A stretch of DNA of 64,000 nt from Juglans regia (Eukaryota > Streptophyta > Magnoliopsida > Fagales > Juglandaceae), in the NCBI RefSeq assembly GCF_001411555.2, contig NC_049903.1, positions 13,001,234 to 13,065,233 of the forward strand, read 5' to 3'. Shown one piece after another: positions 11,609 to 22,920 of this stretch (within the stretch, counting starts at the first letter, position 1; every line of letters begins with the position of its first letter). A program made the translations under genes and the position numbers. The notes under the pieces were generated by a model. It made no database searches, was not told where the DNA came from, and worked only from the letters and a program-made list of their open reading frames with translations.

Positions 11609-13350
11609 TGTTAGGGACCTCAGTCAAGTCCCTAAACACTAGATATGCCACGCCAATGGTAGTCTTAAAATGACCGAAACCTTGTCTCTCTCTTGCTTGG
11701 TCCACGATCAATGATGGTCACAATGGCCAATATGGAGTGATGAGGTTAAGTGTTTAGGCTAGAATGAATGTTTGGAATGATGGAAAAGGTCAAGGAAAAG
11801 TATGGCTAGAATGGTGGTAATGGAGCACAGCACTAGTGAGGAGCTAGGGTTGGCGCCACTTGGAATTTAGGGTTTGGAGTTGGAATGATGGAATTGGGTG
11901 GCTAGGGTTTAGGTTTAGGGTTTGGTAACAGAAATTAGGGTTGGACGGCAACATTGAATGAGATGGTCAACTATGGTTCCTCACATGTAGGAACACTAAT
12001 TATGGTAAGTGTGATGGGCGGCTAAGGCAAGTCCTAATAAGACAAGTGGTTGCCAAATTGGACTTGGCTTGGCAAGAATGTGGTGATCGGCTAGGGCAAC
12101 AAAAGATGAGCAATCAACTTATGGAAAGTTGACTAACACCTATGTTGGTCGACTACTAGGGCAAAAAGGATTTGGAAGACCAAAAATGTGAAGAACCTCA
12201 AGAACAAAAATGAACACTCAAGAACAAAGTGCACAACACTAATGAACTTGAATGAACGAAAGCATAAACAATAACAATCCAATATTTGGATTCACGAATT
12301 TCACCAAGTTGTAAGGAAACAAGATAAATGATTTACACCTATTCAATGGATTGCAAGGTGTAAACCTCTCTTTGGGGTTCACGAATTTCACTCAAAAAGT
12401 CCAAGTGCAATGGTACCAAAAATGATCTCTCAAACAATAGTTCCCTCACTAAGAGTTTTGCCAAAAGATTCTAAGGTAATTGCATAAAGTTCTATTTATA
12501 AGCAAAATAATTTGGAAACCCTCAATAAGTACCTTGAAATTAAATAAATAAATAAAATAAATGACATGATAGTGGTCATGGACCAAGTCTAGCCGTGACA
12601 TGCATGGCCCATGATGGGCTAGGTTGGTGCATGGTGGTCTCGGGCTAGTCCATGGTCTAGTGATGCGGCATGGCTTGCTGATGGTGATCCATGGTGGTGC
12701 GCTGCATGGCCTAGGCTGGTGGCCTAGGCGCTGGCTGCAAGGGATGGGCTGGAGTCATGCGCTGGATGGCATGCCTAGTGGGCATGCCACTGGCCTGCTT
12801 CGCAAGGCACGGGCTGGAGCCATGCGCTGGATGGCATGCCGTGAGGCATGTCACTAACCTCGTTGATGTGCGGCAGGATGGTGGGCATGGGTGTACGCTG
12901 GCGTGCGGTTGGATGGTGGGCATGGGCGTGTGCGCGCGCTCGCTGGCTGGGCTGGCCGTGCGGCACATGGATGTGCACATGGCCTTGCGGCACTTAGGTG
13001 CATGCAGGGCCACGCAGCCCATTAGCGTGCGCACAGGCCTGCGCACTGGAATGTGCATGGGCATGCGGCGCGTTGTTGCGCGCCATGCCAAGCGCATGGG
13101 TTGTGCTGCGCGCTTGAGCTATGCTGCGCGCCTGGGTTGTGCCGCGCGCATTGCTGCACCCATGGGCGTGCAGTGCTTGGCTATGCGCCTAGGCAGGCCT
13201 TCAGTAGCCTTGCTAGCCCGCATGCTGGGCGCCCAGTGCGTGACCTCCCACGAGCCAAGACATGGTTATGGGCTAGCCAATGTGTATGTTCCCACCATGA
13301 CTAGGGCATGTGCGGTATCTCTAGAGGCAACTTGACATGGGGGTCTAACA
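11609..13350 (-). repeat. 3' LTR of the gypsy element
   Basis: 1742 bp, bounded by TG...CA. The portion 12600-13320 is unusually GC-rich and full of GGCATGCC / GCGCTGGATGG phrases, including a roughly 60-bp unit repeated twice near 12740-12860. Relative to the other LTR it lacks a segment of about 60 bases near 12290. About 7 differences are visible in the first 95 bases, so the insertion is not very recent. The pol reading frame runs into this LTR as far as 13266. Confidence 0.9.
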
Positions 13351-14599
13351 ATCCCCCTCTCTTCAAGTATATCCTTGCCCTCAAGGATAAATTCAGGAAA
13401 TCTCACCCTTATGTCATCATAATCTTCCCAAGTAGCCTCTTCTCTTGGAGCTTTACTCCACTTGATCAAAATTTGCCATACACTTTGCCTTTCTCTCCCC
13501 CTTGAGATAACCCTATAATTAAAAGCCTCTTTTGGTTGCAAGAGGATACGCCCTTCATCATCAAACTTGGGTAGCTCTTCCACAATAAGATTAGGGTCAC
13601 CAATCCTCTTCTTGAGCACAGTTACATGAAAGACCAGATGTAGTTTGGAAGTTGGAGGAAGTTCCAACCTATATGACACTTCACCCAACCTCTCAAGTAC
13701 CTTGAAAGGTCTATAATATTTCTTGGCCAACTTCAAGTTAAGTTTCTTTCTCAAGGTCATTTGGCCAAAAGGTTGCAATTTTAAATACACATAATCTCCC
13801 ACTTCAAATGCAACCATTCTTCTACCTTCATCATAGTACTTCTTCATTCTTTATTGAGTTTTAGCAAGTTCCTTTTTTACCTTCACTAAGATCTCATCTC
13901 TAGTCTAGTGATCAATTCTTTCTCAACTTCATCATTCTTGGCTGTGCCCCTCTCATAGTTCACCAAAATTGGTGGTGCTCTTCCATATACCACTTCAAAT
14001 GGACTTCATTGTATGGAAGCATGGAATGAAGTGTTATACCAATATTCGGCCCAAGACAAGTACTCCCCCCACTTCTTTTGTTCTTCATGACAAAAACACC
14101 TCAAGTATTGCTCAAGTGTTCTATTAACCACTTCCGTTTGCTCATCGGTTTGTGGGTGGTAAGATGAACTCGCCTTCAATTTGCTCCCTTGGAGCTCAAA
14201 CAACTCCTTCCAAAAAGAGCTCATGACTACTCTATCACGATCCGTGACAATGCTTTTTGAAAATCCATGAAGCTTCACTACATGATCAATGAAAGCCTTG
14301 GCCACACTCTTGGACGTGTATGGGTGAGTAAATGGAATGAAATGCCCATATTTGCTCAATCTATCAACCACAACAAGTATCACCTTAAACCCGCCACTAA
14401 TAGATAGCCCTTCAACAAAGTCCATGCTCAAATCTTCCCAAATTAAATTAGGAATAGGTAATAGTTGCAACAACCCGGATGGAGGTCTTGTCTCATACTT
14501 GGACTTTTGGCACACATCACACTCAGCTACAAGCTTCTTGACGGCCTTCTTTATGCCTTCCCAATAGAAAAAATGTTTTACACGTATGTATGTTCTCAA
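13266..14599 (-). pseudogene. Gypsy integrase with C-terminal chromodomain, broken
   Basis: Two ORFs make up this region. 14006-14599 holds the end of the zinc-binding region (CDVCQ) and the integrase core. The catalytic acidic residues appear present: Asp in SMDFVEGL, Asp in IVTDRD, Glu in QTEVVNRTLEQYL. After a stop at 14006-14008 and a broken stretch, 13266-13847 gives the integrase C-terminus (GDYVYLKLQP) and a chromodomain at about residues 111-160 (ILIKWSKAPREEATWED). From about residue 166 on, the frame is encoded by the 3' LTR itself, so the final 27 or so residues are LTR sequence. Confidence 0.85.
13351..13365 (-). other. Polypurine tract of the gypsy element
   Basis: The - strand reads GAAGAGAGGGGGAT immediately before the 3' LTR start TGTTAG. 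Its position and purine content match a plus-strand priming site. It overlaps the end of the chromodomain frame (EERG). Confidence 0.8.
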
Positions 14600-14775
14600 C
14601 TACCCCGAATGTCCACCTTATTTACTATGATGGAAGTGATCAAGAATCTATTTTCTTGGCCACCATCTTTTATCTTGAACCCGATGACTCCGTCCTTTTG
14701 AGCTTCTAAAAGCTCCACAATTTCTATTGCTCTTGTATCAAGCTTTGTTGCCTCTCTTATCTTATCCCATATCCT

Positions 14776-15205
14776 TCATTCGGCCCCACTCAAGACCATC
14801 AAACTAGCTTCATCCTCTCCATGTACTTGCCATAATAATGAGCTCCCTTCTTTTCTACTAAGTGCATCCGCAACCTTGTTTTCTTTTCCCGGTTGATACA
14901 CAATGTCATACTCAAAGCCCAATAACTTGACAAGAAACTTTTGTTGTTCCGGAGTTACTATCTTCTGTTGCAACAAGTGTCTCAAGGCTTGCTGATCCAT
15001 GACTATGGTGAACTTCCTTCCCATCAAATATGGTCTCCATACCTTCACGGCATGCACAACCGCAAGCATCTCCCTTGCATAAGTACTCCAAGCTTTCTTC
15101 ATAAGACCTAGTGCTTTGGAAATAAAAGAAATTGGTCTTTTTTCTTGGACCAATACAGCCTATATTCTCTCACCACTAGCATTGGTGTAGACTTCAAAAG
15201 CCTTC
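14776..15205 (-). pseudogene. Gypsy RNase H domain, broken
   Basis: ORF 14776-15153 contains the RNase H part of pol: KRPISFISKAL, STYAREMLAVVHAVKVWRPY, and the typical tail YQPGKENKVADALSR. Upstream bases to 15205 continue the same domain in another frame (a VYTNASGE-like segment) with an in-frame TAG. At least one frameshift and one nonsense codon therefore separate it from RT. The region 14600-14775 between RNase H and integrase is also recognisable but interrupted. Confidence 0.8.
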
Positions 15206-16842
15206 TCAAAGTTTGGCAAGGCTAACACAGGAGTGGTAGTCATTGCCCTCTCTCTTCAATTCCTCAAAAGCTTCTCTTGCTTCTTGGGTCCATGCAAAAT
15301 TGTCATTCTTCAACAAGGAAGTAAGTGGCTTAGCAATAAGCCCATAGTTCTTCACAAACCGCCTATAATAGCCGGTCAATCCCAAGAAACCCCTCAATGC
15401 CGAAACATCACTTGGCAATGGCCAATCAACCATGGCCTCTATCTTCCTTTGGTCCACTTTGACTCCTTCACCCGAAATGAAGTGCCCCAAATATTCAAGC
15501 TCTTTTTCCATGAAAGCACATTTAGATGCTTTAATGAAAAAGTGGTGTTCTTCAAGGATCTTCATCACCACCTCCAAGTGTAACTTGTGATCTTCCACGG
15601 TCTTAGAGTACACCAATATATCATCAAAGAAGACCAATGCAAACTTTCTCAATAAAGGCTTAAAAATAGTGTTCATGGCGGCTTGGAATGTTGAAGGAGC
15701 ATTACACAATCCAAACGGCATCACAAGGTACTCATAGTGGCCATTGTGAGTTCTAAAGGCCGTCTTGTGTACATCTCTTTCTTTCATACGGATTTGGTGA
15801 TAACCCGCCCTCAAATCAAGCTTAGAAAAGATACTAGCCCCATGCAACTCATCCAACATTTCATCAACGATAGGTATGGGAAACCTATCCTTGATGGTGG
15901 CTTCATTTAAAGCTCTATAATCGGTGCAAAACCTCCAAGTGCCATCATTTTTTCTCACCAACAAGACTGGTGAAGAAAAAGGACTATTGCTAGGCCTTAT
16001 CAAGCCTCCTTTCAACATTTCTTCAACTTGCCTCTCTATTTTTTCTTTTTGAAAATGAGCATACTGGTATGGAGGAACATTCACCGGTTTGCTCCCATCT
16101 CCCAAGGCAATGGTATGATCAAAGACTCTAGTAGGTGGCAAGGTAGTTGGCACTTCTAGGACTCCCTTATGGTCTCTCAAGACCTCTTGGACCTCCACAG
16201 GCAGTAAGGAAAAGTCATCCTTCTTGCTTCCCTCTTCACTCTTCTCCACCTCAAGTAGTACCTCTTGTCTTGCTAGAATTATGGCAAAGCAACTAGACCC
16301 ACCTTTACACAATTTTTCAAACATCATAGCCTCACAAGACTTCACTTCCTTCGATGTCAAAGCTGTCCATAATTTCTTTTTGGCCCATATCCGAAACTCC
16401 ACAGTCATCTTCTTATAATCATTCACAACTTTGCCAATGCCCCTAAGCCACGCATTCCCAAGTACAACATCCAATCCCACAAGAGGGAGGATATGCAAAT
16501 CCGCCACAATCCTCACTTCTTGGACATTCATTTAACCTCTCTCACAAGGCCTTCACACTTTAGTTTGTCCTCATTGGCAATCTTCACATCAAATGGCTCA
16601 ATAGTGTTCGACTTCAACCCAACTTTGGTGACAATGTTAGAATTGATAAAATTATGGGTTGAACCACTATCAACCAATAATGTAACTTCAAATTTCCCTA
16701 TCCATGTTATGACCCTCATAGAAGTGGGCCTTTGGATTCCGGACATGGCATTAAGAGATAATTTGACTTCATCCTCATCATCACTAGGGTTCGGCCTCCT
16801 CATGCTCGGATTCACCATTTGAAGATTGATCCCTTTCATCAT
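15206..16842 (-). pseudogene. Gypsy protease and reverse transcriptase, broken
   Basis: The protease ORF 16528-16842 contains the retropepsin active site DSGST followed by HNFI. The RT ORF 15206-16531 (441 residues) contains the PFSSPVLLVRKNDGTWRFC, DLRAGYHQI and MPFGLCNAPSTFQ blocks and the catalytic FFDDILVYS, then GFLGLTGYYRRF at the RT/connection border. Protease and RT lie in different frames, and the RT frame is lost near 15240, where an indel in a GAGAGAG run shifts it. All RT motifs I look for are preserved, so decay is by frameshift and not by motif loss. Confidence 0.88.
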
Positions 16843-18224
16843 CTTTAATCATTACATAAGCCTTACCCGACTTGCAAGAATTCTCCTTGCTCCATTTATC
16901 TCCACATTTGAAGCACAATCCCTTTTTTATTCTTTCTTGAACTTCCTCTCTAGAAAGTTTCTTAACCTCATATGGCTTAGGTTTAGACACCTCCATCTCT
17001 ACCTTATTTTTCCAAGGTGCTTTGGTTTGCAAAGTTTTTGAGGCTTTACTCCCCACATCCTTGGAAAATCTTTTCTCCATAGAACTACTTTCTTCTAGGA
17101 TTTCAGCTATCCTCATTACTTCTTGAATTTTGTAGGTTGCTTCAATTTGATTTCATTGGCTAACCAAGGCTTTAAACCATCAATGAATGTGCCCACAAGT
17201 GCTTCTTCGGACCAACCTCTCACAAGTGTTTGTAGTTGCCGAAATTCTTCAATATAGTGATGGACTTTACCTTCTTGTTTCAACTTAGCCAATTGCCCAT
17301 GATGATTAATGGTGGGCGAAGGGCCAAATTGTAGCAAAAATTCTTTTTCAAAAGCGGTCCACCACAATATTTTCTCATCTTTCTCATATTGATCTCTAAT
17401 CCATCTCCACCACTTGCTAGCTTTACTTTCCAAGTAGAAACATGCCGTTGATACCCTCTCTCTTCTCGGCACCTTATAGGTATGGAAATAATGATCAACT
17501 TTGTCAAGCCATTCATAAGGATCTCCCCCATTGAACTTAAGGAAGTCCACTTTGGGTCTCTTGGGTCCCCGGTCATTAGCCCGGTTTTCCCTTCTCTCCT
17601 CATGGAATTCATCATCATATCTCCTTCCATGATTGCGTCCATTTCGATCATAGTAGTTAGGTCTTCTATCACCTTGGTTCTCATGGCCCCAAGGCCTTTC
17701 ATCTTCATAAGCATGTTCGGCCTCATGGCCCTCCTCATATCTAGGTACCTCATACCTCATATCTTGTGGTCTTCCCCTCAAGCTTGGGCTCCCATGGTGG
17801 CTTCCACCATGAATCCATCTTTCAACCGCCACATTACCTTGCTCCACGCGTCCACCTCTTCTGATCTCCACTCTTGGTGGTTCATGCATAGGGTCATGCA
17901 TAGATTCGGACACGCTTGTTTCAACCCCATCACAAAAGCATCATGCCTTTGTCCGTTCATTTCATGTCGTGGAGCTTGGCCTTCAACCATTCTTCTTTCT
18001 ATCCTCTCAATATTCTCATGAGTTTCTCTCCTCAAAGCTTCCATGGTCCTTCTATGATCTTCACTATCACGGGTGGTGATATTCAAGGCCATCCTAAGTT
18101 CGGCCATGGTAGTGTTGACCTCACTTAAAATGTCCAAAACACTTGTGTTGTGCTCCTCGAGCTTCTTAATCCGTTCCCGGTTTGAACTCTTGTTCACTTC
18201 GGTTTCTTGGTTGCTTGTGGTCAT
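16784..18224 (-). pseudogene. Gypsy gag with zinc knuckle, frameshifted
   Basis: Three overlapping frames together form gag. 17778-18224 is the N-terminal coiled-coil-like part, starting with the ATG at 18224. 17116-17913 carries the capsid-like region (FNGGDPYEWLDKVDHYF, SKASKWW). 16784-17116 carries the knuckle CFKCGDKWSKENSC. In chromoviral relatives the third ligand of this knuckle is normally His; here it is Asn. Frame changes near 17900, near 17120 and near 16800 show at least three indels. Confidence 0.82.
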
Positions 18225-18614
18225 GGTGCTTGCAAACTAACCTCTTGGAAACTCTTGCAAACTAACTTGCAAACTGAAAAATTCTGGTCGATGTAGCTTG
18301 GACAGCAATGTGCACTCCTCTTGGACGGTAGAATGGTTCACCAAGTCCAACCTTGAGTTGTCCACCTTCGTGGGTGGGCAACCCCTCTTGCACACACACG
18401 GTCCAACCTTGGATCCTCCACCTTCAAGGGTGGCCAATCCCTTCAAGAACACTACTCTGTCCTCTACCTCAACCCCCAAACTTCAATTTCACAATCAACA
18501 AAATATATGGGATCCAACGAGGGTCTCCCCCAACCAATTCACAAAATTTGAGTTAACGCGTCGTTTACCTCTTGGAGAAGTTATAGTTTATCAAAATTCA
18601 CCAAACAAGAATCC

Positions 18615-18636
18615 TCTCAATGAAAGCACCAATTAA
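18615..18636 (-). other. Primer-binding-site region of the gypsy element
   Basis: On the - strand the sequence TTAATTGGTGCTTTCATTG follows directly after the 5' LTR end (CTAACA). Its position is that of a tRNA primer site; I do not assign the tRNA. The gag ATG lies about 400 bases further on. Confidence 0.6.
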
Positions 18637-20442
18637 TGTTAGGGACCTCAGTCAAGTCCCTAAAAACTAGGTTCGCCACGCCAATGGTAGTCTTGAAATG
18701 ACCGAAACCTTGTCCATCTCTTGCTCGGTCCACGATCAATGATGGTCACAATGGCCAATATGGAGTGGTGAGGTTAAGTGTTTAGGCTAGAATGAATGTT
18801 TGGAATGATGGAAAAGGTCAAGGAAAAGTATGGCGAGAATGGTGGTAATGGAGCACAGCACTAGTGAGGAGCTAGGGTTGGCGCCACTTGGAATTTAGGG
18901 TTTGGAGTTGCAATGATGGAGTTGGGCGGCTAGGGTTTAGGTTTAGGGTTTGGTAATGGGAATTAGGGTTGGACGGCAACAATGAATGAGATGGTCAACT
19001 AGGGTTCCTCACATGTAGGAACACTAACTATGGTAAGTGTGATGGGCGGCTAAGGCAAGTCTCAATAAGGCAAGTGGTTGCCAAATTGGACTTGGCTTGG
19101 CAAGAATGTGGTGTTCGGCTAGGGCAACAAAAGATGAGCAACCAACTTATGAAAAGTTAACTAACATCTATGTTGGTCGACTACTAGGGCAAAAAGGATT
19201 TGGAAGAGCAAAAATGTGAAGAACCTCAAGAACAAAGATGAACACTCAAGAACAAAGTGCAAAACACTAATGACCTTGAATGAACGAAAGCATAAACAAT
19301 AACAATCCAATACTTAATTCACGAATTGCACAAGAATTTAATAAACCTCATGTATTGATAAACACAACTTGGATTCACGAATTTCACCAAGTTGTAAGGA
19401 AACAAGATAAATGATTTACACTTATTCAATGGATTGCAAGGTGTAAACCTCTCTTTGGGGTTCACGAATTTCACCCAAAAAGCCCAAGTGCAATTGCACC
19501 GAAAATGATCTCTCAAACAATAGTTCCCTCACTAAGAGTTTTGCCAAAAGATTCTAAGGCAATTGCGTAAAGTTCTATTTATAAGCAAAACAATTTGGAA
19601 ACCCCCAAATAGGTCCCTTGAAATTAAATAAATAAAATAAATGACATGATAGTGGTCATGGACCAAGTCTAGCTGTCGCATGCATGGCCCATGATGGGCT
19701 AGGTTGGTGCATGGTGGTCTCGGGCTGGTCCATGGTCAAGTGTTGCGGCATGGCTTGTTGATGGTGATTCATGGTGGTGCGCTGCATGGCCTAGGCTGGT
19801 GGCCTAGACACTAGCTGCAAGGCATGGGCTGGAGCCATGCGCTGGATGGCATGCCTGGTGGGCATGCCACTGGCCTACTCCGCAAGGCACGAGCTGGAGT
19901 CGTGCGCTGGATGGCATGCCGTGAGGCATGCCACTAACCTCGCTGGTGTGCGGCAGGATGGTGGGCATGGGTGTGCGCTGGCGTGCAGCTAGATGGTGGG
20001 TATGGGCGTGTGGGTGCGCGCGCTGACTGGGTTGGCCTTGCGGCACATGGATGTGCGCATGGCGTTGCAGCACTTGGGCACTCGCAGGGCCACGCGGCCC
20101 ATTAGCGTGCGCATGGGCCCGCGCACTGGATTGTGCGTGGGTGTGCGGCGCGTTGTTGCGCGCCATGCCAAGCGCATGGGCTGTGCCGCGCGCATTGCCG
20201 CATGCATGGGCGTGCGGTGCTTGGCTGTGCGCCTGGGCAGGCCTTCAGTAGCCTCACTAGCCCGCATGTTGGGCACCCCGTGAGTGCCATCACGTGGACC
20301 AAGGCATGCATGCATGCTGGGTGCCCTGTGCGTCACCTCCCACGAGCCAAGTCATGGTTGTGGGCTAGCCAAGGTGTATGTTCCTACCATGACTAGGGCA
20401 TGTGCGGCATCTCTAGAGGCAACTCGACATGGGGGTCTAACA
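18637..20442 (-). repeat. 5' LTR of the gypsy element
   Basis: 1806 bp, TG...CA bounded, direct repeat of 11609-13350. It contains about 60 bases near 19310-19375 that are missing in the other LTR, and an extra segment near 20280-20325. The same GC-rich GGCATGCC block is present at 19690-20400. Confidence 0.9.
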
Positions 20443-20477
20443 AGAAGAGTGAGATCGCCATCTAGTCAATGTGGAGT

Positions 20478-20679
20478 TTTAGGACAGGTTTGGGGGGTGA
20501 TATGAGAATTTTGTATTTTGTTTTAGTATTTAAAATATTATATTTTAGTATTATTATTGTATTGAGATTTGAAAATTTTGAATTGTTTATTATATTTTTT
20601 ATGGAGATTTGAAAAATGTATAATGATGAGATGAGAATTTTATGTCTCATCCTACCCCTCAAACCTGCTCTTGAACGTT
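20478..20679. repeat. Tourist-like MITE
   Basis: About 200 bp with imperfect inverted ends: CAGGTTTGGGGGGTGATATGAG on the left and, on the opposite strand at the right, CAGGTTTGAGGGGTAGGATGAG. The interior is AT-rich with repeated 'gagatttgaaaa' phrases. It resembles the elements at 53200 and 55322. No exact TTA/TAA duplication was found. Confidence 0.6.
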
Positions 20680-20821
20680 AAAGCCCAGACAGCTGCATGG
20701 GTGCTTGATGGGGTTTAACAAATTAATTAAGGTTCCCTTCCGCTTCCTTATTGGGTTCCTAATTAATTTGATTCCCTTGGGTTTAAGAAATATGAATGCA
20801 ACATGTTGGGAAATTAAAGAA

Positions 20822-20995
20822 GAGAAAATATATTTGCATCCGTAAATTGTACAACTGTCGCGTAATTATTTTGAAAAAAGTGAATAAAATATAAAACCCG
20901 CATGAAAAAAATTAATTTTTTAATAGTGGACTACACTCTTTTTCAAAGCGATTACATGACGTTTACGTACTTTACGATTGTATGTAAAATTACTC
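20822..20995. repeat. MULE-type MITE, older copy
   Basis: Diverged relative of the element at 26302. It begins GAGAAAATATAT and ends GTAAAATTACTC, with long imperfect terminal repeats around a shared core (TTAATTTTTTAATAGTGGAC). Nine-base flanks attaaagaa and aagaaagaa agree at 7 of 9 positions. Confidence 0.65.
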
Positions 20996-21718
20996 AAGAA
21001 AGAACTATGGCAGGGGGGAAACTTTGTACATTTAGGTTGGGATTAACTCCGCTCAAAATATTCTTGTTCCAACCTGAAGATCAAGAAGATCAGATAAACA
21101 GATAAATAGATGTTATAGTATTTATTATTGTCTATATATAAATATTTCGGATAAAATTAAATGAATAATAAATATTATAGGACTCATTTTATATTCCTAT
21201 CTTCCTCCCACTTGAAACCAACCTTAAATTGATCGAGTAAGAAGTAGTACTGGTACTACTTGGGGGATCTTTTTCCTTTTTCTTATGATGTCCGCATGCA
21301 ACTTGCCAAAATCATTCTTTCAACGAGTTTCCATGTCATATATAACGAGATCAAATTCTAAGAGCCATTTATTTTCTTTTCCTCCAAATATGAGGATAAA
21401 TAATCATGATGATTAATAATAGTAGTACCATGGTCCATGCACATGATCAATTTATTGTACGTATAAAAAAATGAAATGTGTACGTGATCGATAAAATCGA
21501 CAGGATGGAATTGCCAGATAAGTCTAGTTTGATGCCCTACACTTTTCCGGATTGTGGGCAGCCAAATTCCTCAACCATGAAACCTTCTCATGTGCTGTCT
21601 ATATATATAGATAAAACGACACCAGATGACTAAGAGATCGAAACTCCCAGCCACACGAGTATATATGGGGGATTCGGGATGAATGAAATGATGACTAACT
21701 GAGAATATCTCTCGATGG
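20996..21718. other. AT-rich spacer
   Basis: No gene or defined repeat recognised up to the hAT element. Confidence 0.4.
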
Positions 21719-21726
21719 GAAGGAAG

Positions 21727-22243
21727 TAAGGGTGTGCAAAATTTCAAAAATTTCGACTCCGTCCGACTTCCGCTCCGACTCCGACTCCGACTTTGTCGGA
21801 GTCATCGGAATTCGGAGTAGCTCCGAATATCTATTCGGAGTCGGAGTAGGAGTCGGAGCTCCAAGAAGCTCTGACTCTGACTCCGAAATTTTTTTTACTG
21901 AACACTTGCGCTCGAGCGAGGTGTCGACCGCAAGTCGAGCACACGTTGTATTGAACAGTGGCTCGAGCGACATGTCGAGCAGAAGTCGAGCGAACCTCTT
22001 CGCAACATGTCAAGCGGAAGTCGAGCGGAAGTCGAGCGAACCTCTCTAAAAGAGTTCCGCTCGAGCGCCACGTCGAGCGCACGTCGAGCTCCGATCTTAT
22101 GTCGGAGCTCCTATAGGAAGTCGGAGCTCCGATAGGAGGCTGGAGCTCCGACCTCCGATAGCTCCAATTTGGTTCCGACTCTTGTCGGAGTCGGAGGTTG
22201 AAAACGAGCACTCCGACTCCGTCGGAATCGGAGCCCAGCCCTA
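21727..22243. mobile_element. Non-autonomous hAT element with clustered GTCGAGCG and CTCCGACTCC motifs
   Basis: 517 bp flanked by a perfect 8-bp duplication, GAAGGAAG (21719-21726 and 22244-22251). The ends are TAAGGGTGTGC and, inverted, TAGGGCTGGGC, typical of hAT termini. The interior has no transposase. It holds dense CTCCGACTCCGACT / TCGGAGTCGG runs near both ends and, between 21905 and 22090, many copies of GTCGAGCG/CTCGAGCG. ORFs across it are Ser/Glu- or Arg-rich artefacts of these repeats. Confidence 0.85.
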
Positions 22244-22251
22244 GAAGGAAG

Positions 22252-22920
22252 TGCGGTGGCATAGTGTCACAGTCAGAGGAAATTTATTAGAGTTTGTTAA
22301 TTTCCACGCTCTGGTACGTCTTTTTGATCAATGGGGTGCATGCCTAGTCTCGTTGGGAAGTTAATTTTTGAGGTTCATCTATTGTATTTGGAGTGAGAGG
22401 GATACCAGGAATCGAATGGAGGCAGGCCTAATTAGAGGGTACTTGACGTACGTGTTAAGAGAGTATTATGACTTTAGGAAGGCTTAGGTCTAGCTCTTTT
22501 CGTGCGTCATGCTTCACTGTTTTCCTTGGTAGATATATAGGGACCTTCTAGCTTGTGCATTTTGTTTTCTGGATGCTTTGTCAGCTTGATCCTTTTTGGT
22601 GGTTTACCATGATCTACAGATGCCCCTTGCAGCCCTATCTCAGTGGGCTATCCAATATATATATTGAATTATATGTACAAAATTGTCTTTGTTCTATGCA
22701 TGTATACATGTAGTTTTGGTTGTCTAATATTGTGTGGAGAATTACCTTAAACTATAATGGATCTCCTTTGTTTCATCTAGAAAGCTGCGACTTTTTAAGT
22801 TTATTGGTGTATAGATCTTGATTCATCTTTGTTTTATTAATGTTATGTTTATTTTGGAGAGCAGGCTAGCTTTCTATCTCTTGTATTTGGTTCAGATGAT
22901 CATCTGTTGGTTTGCTAGTT
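22252..22920. other. Spacer before duplicated segment A
   Basis: No coding or repeat structure recognised. Confidence 0.4.

Larger units (their letters stand above)
11609..20442 (-). mobile_element. Ty3/gypsy chromovirus LTR retrotransposon, degenerate but structurally complete
   Basis: Two long direct repeats (11609-13350 and 18637-20442) begin TGTTAGGGACCT and end GGGGGTCTAACA. Internal domains on the - strand run gag, zinc knuckle, protease, RT, RNase H, integrase, chromodomain, the Ty3/gypsy order. A purine-rich tract abuts the left (3') LTR and a primer-site-like stretch abuts the right (5') LTR. Five-base flanks are AAAAG (11604-11608) and AGAAG (20443-20447), a target duplication with one mismatch. 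Multiple frameshifts and stops make it non-autonomous. The chromodomain points to a chromovirus; I do not assign the clade. Confidence 0.92.

Noticed and set aside
12624..13335. Long ORFs on both strands in the GC-rich LTR block
   Set aside because: They fall inside the gypsy LTR, occur in several frames at once, are Met/Ala/Cys/His-rich from GCATGC repeats, and recur in the other LTR. They are compositional artefacts.
17482..18128. + strand ORFs opposite gag
   Set aside because: Antisense shadows of the gag frames with no recognisable domain.
21695..22262. Ser/Asp- and Arg-rich ORFs over the hAT element
   Set aside because: Products of the CTCCGACTCC and GTCGAGCG repeats, open in several frames.
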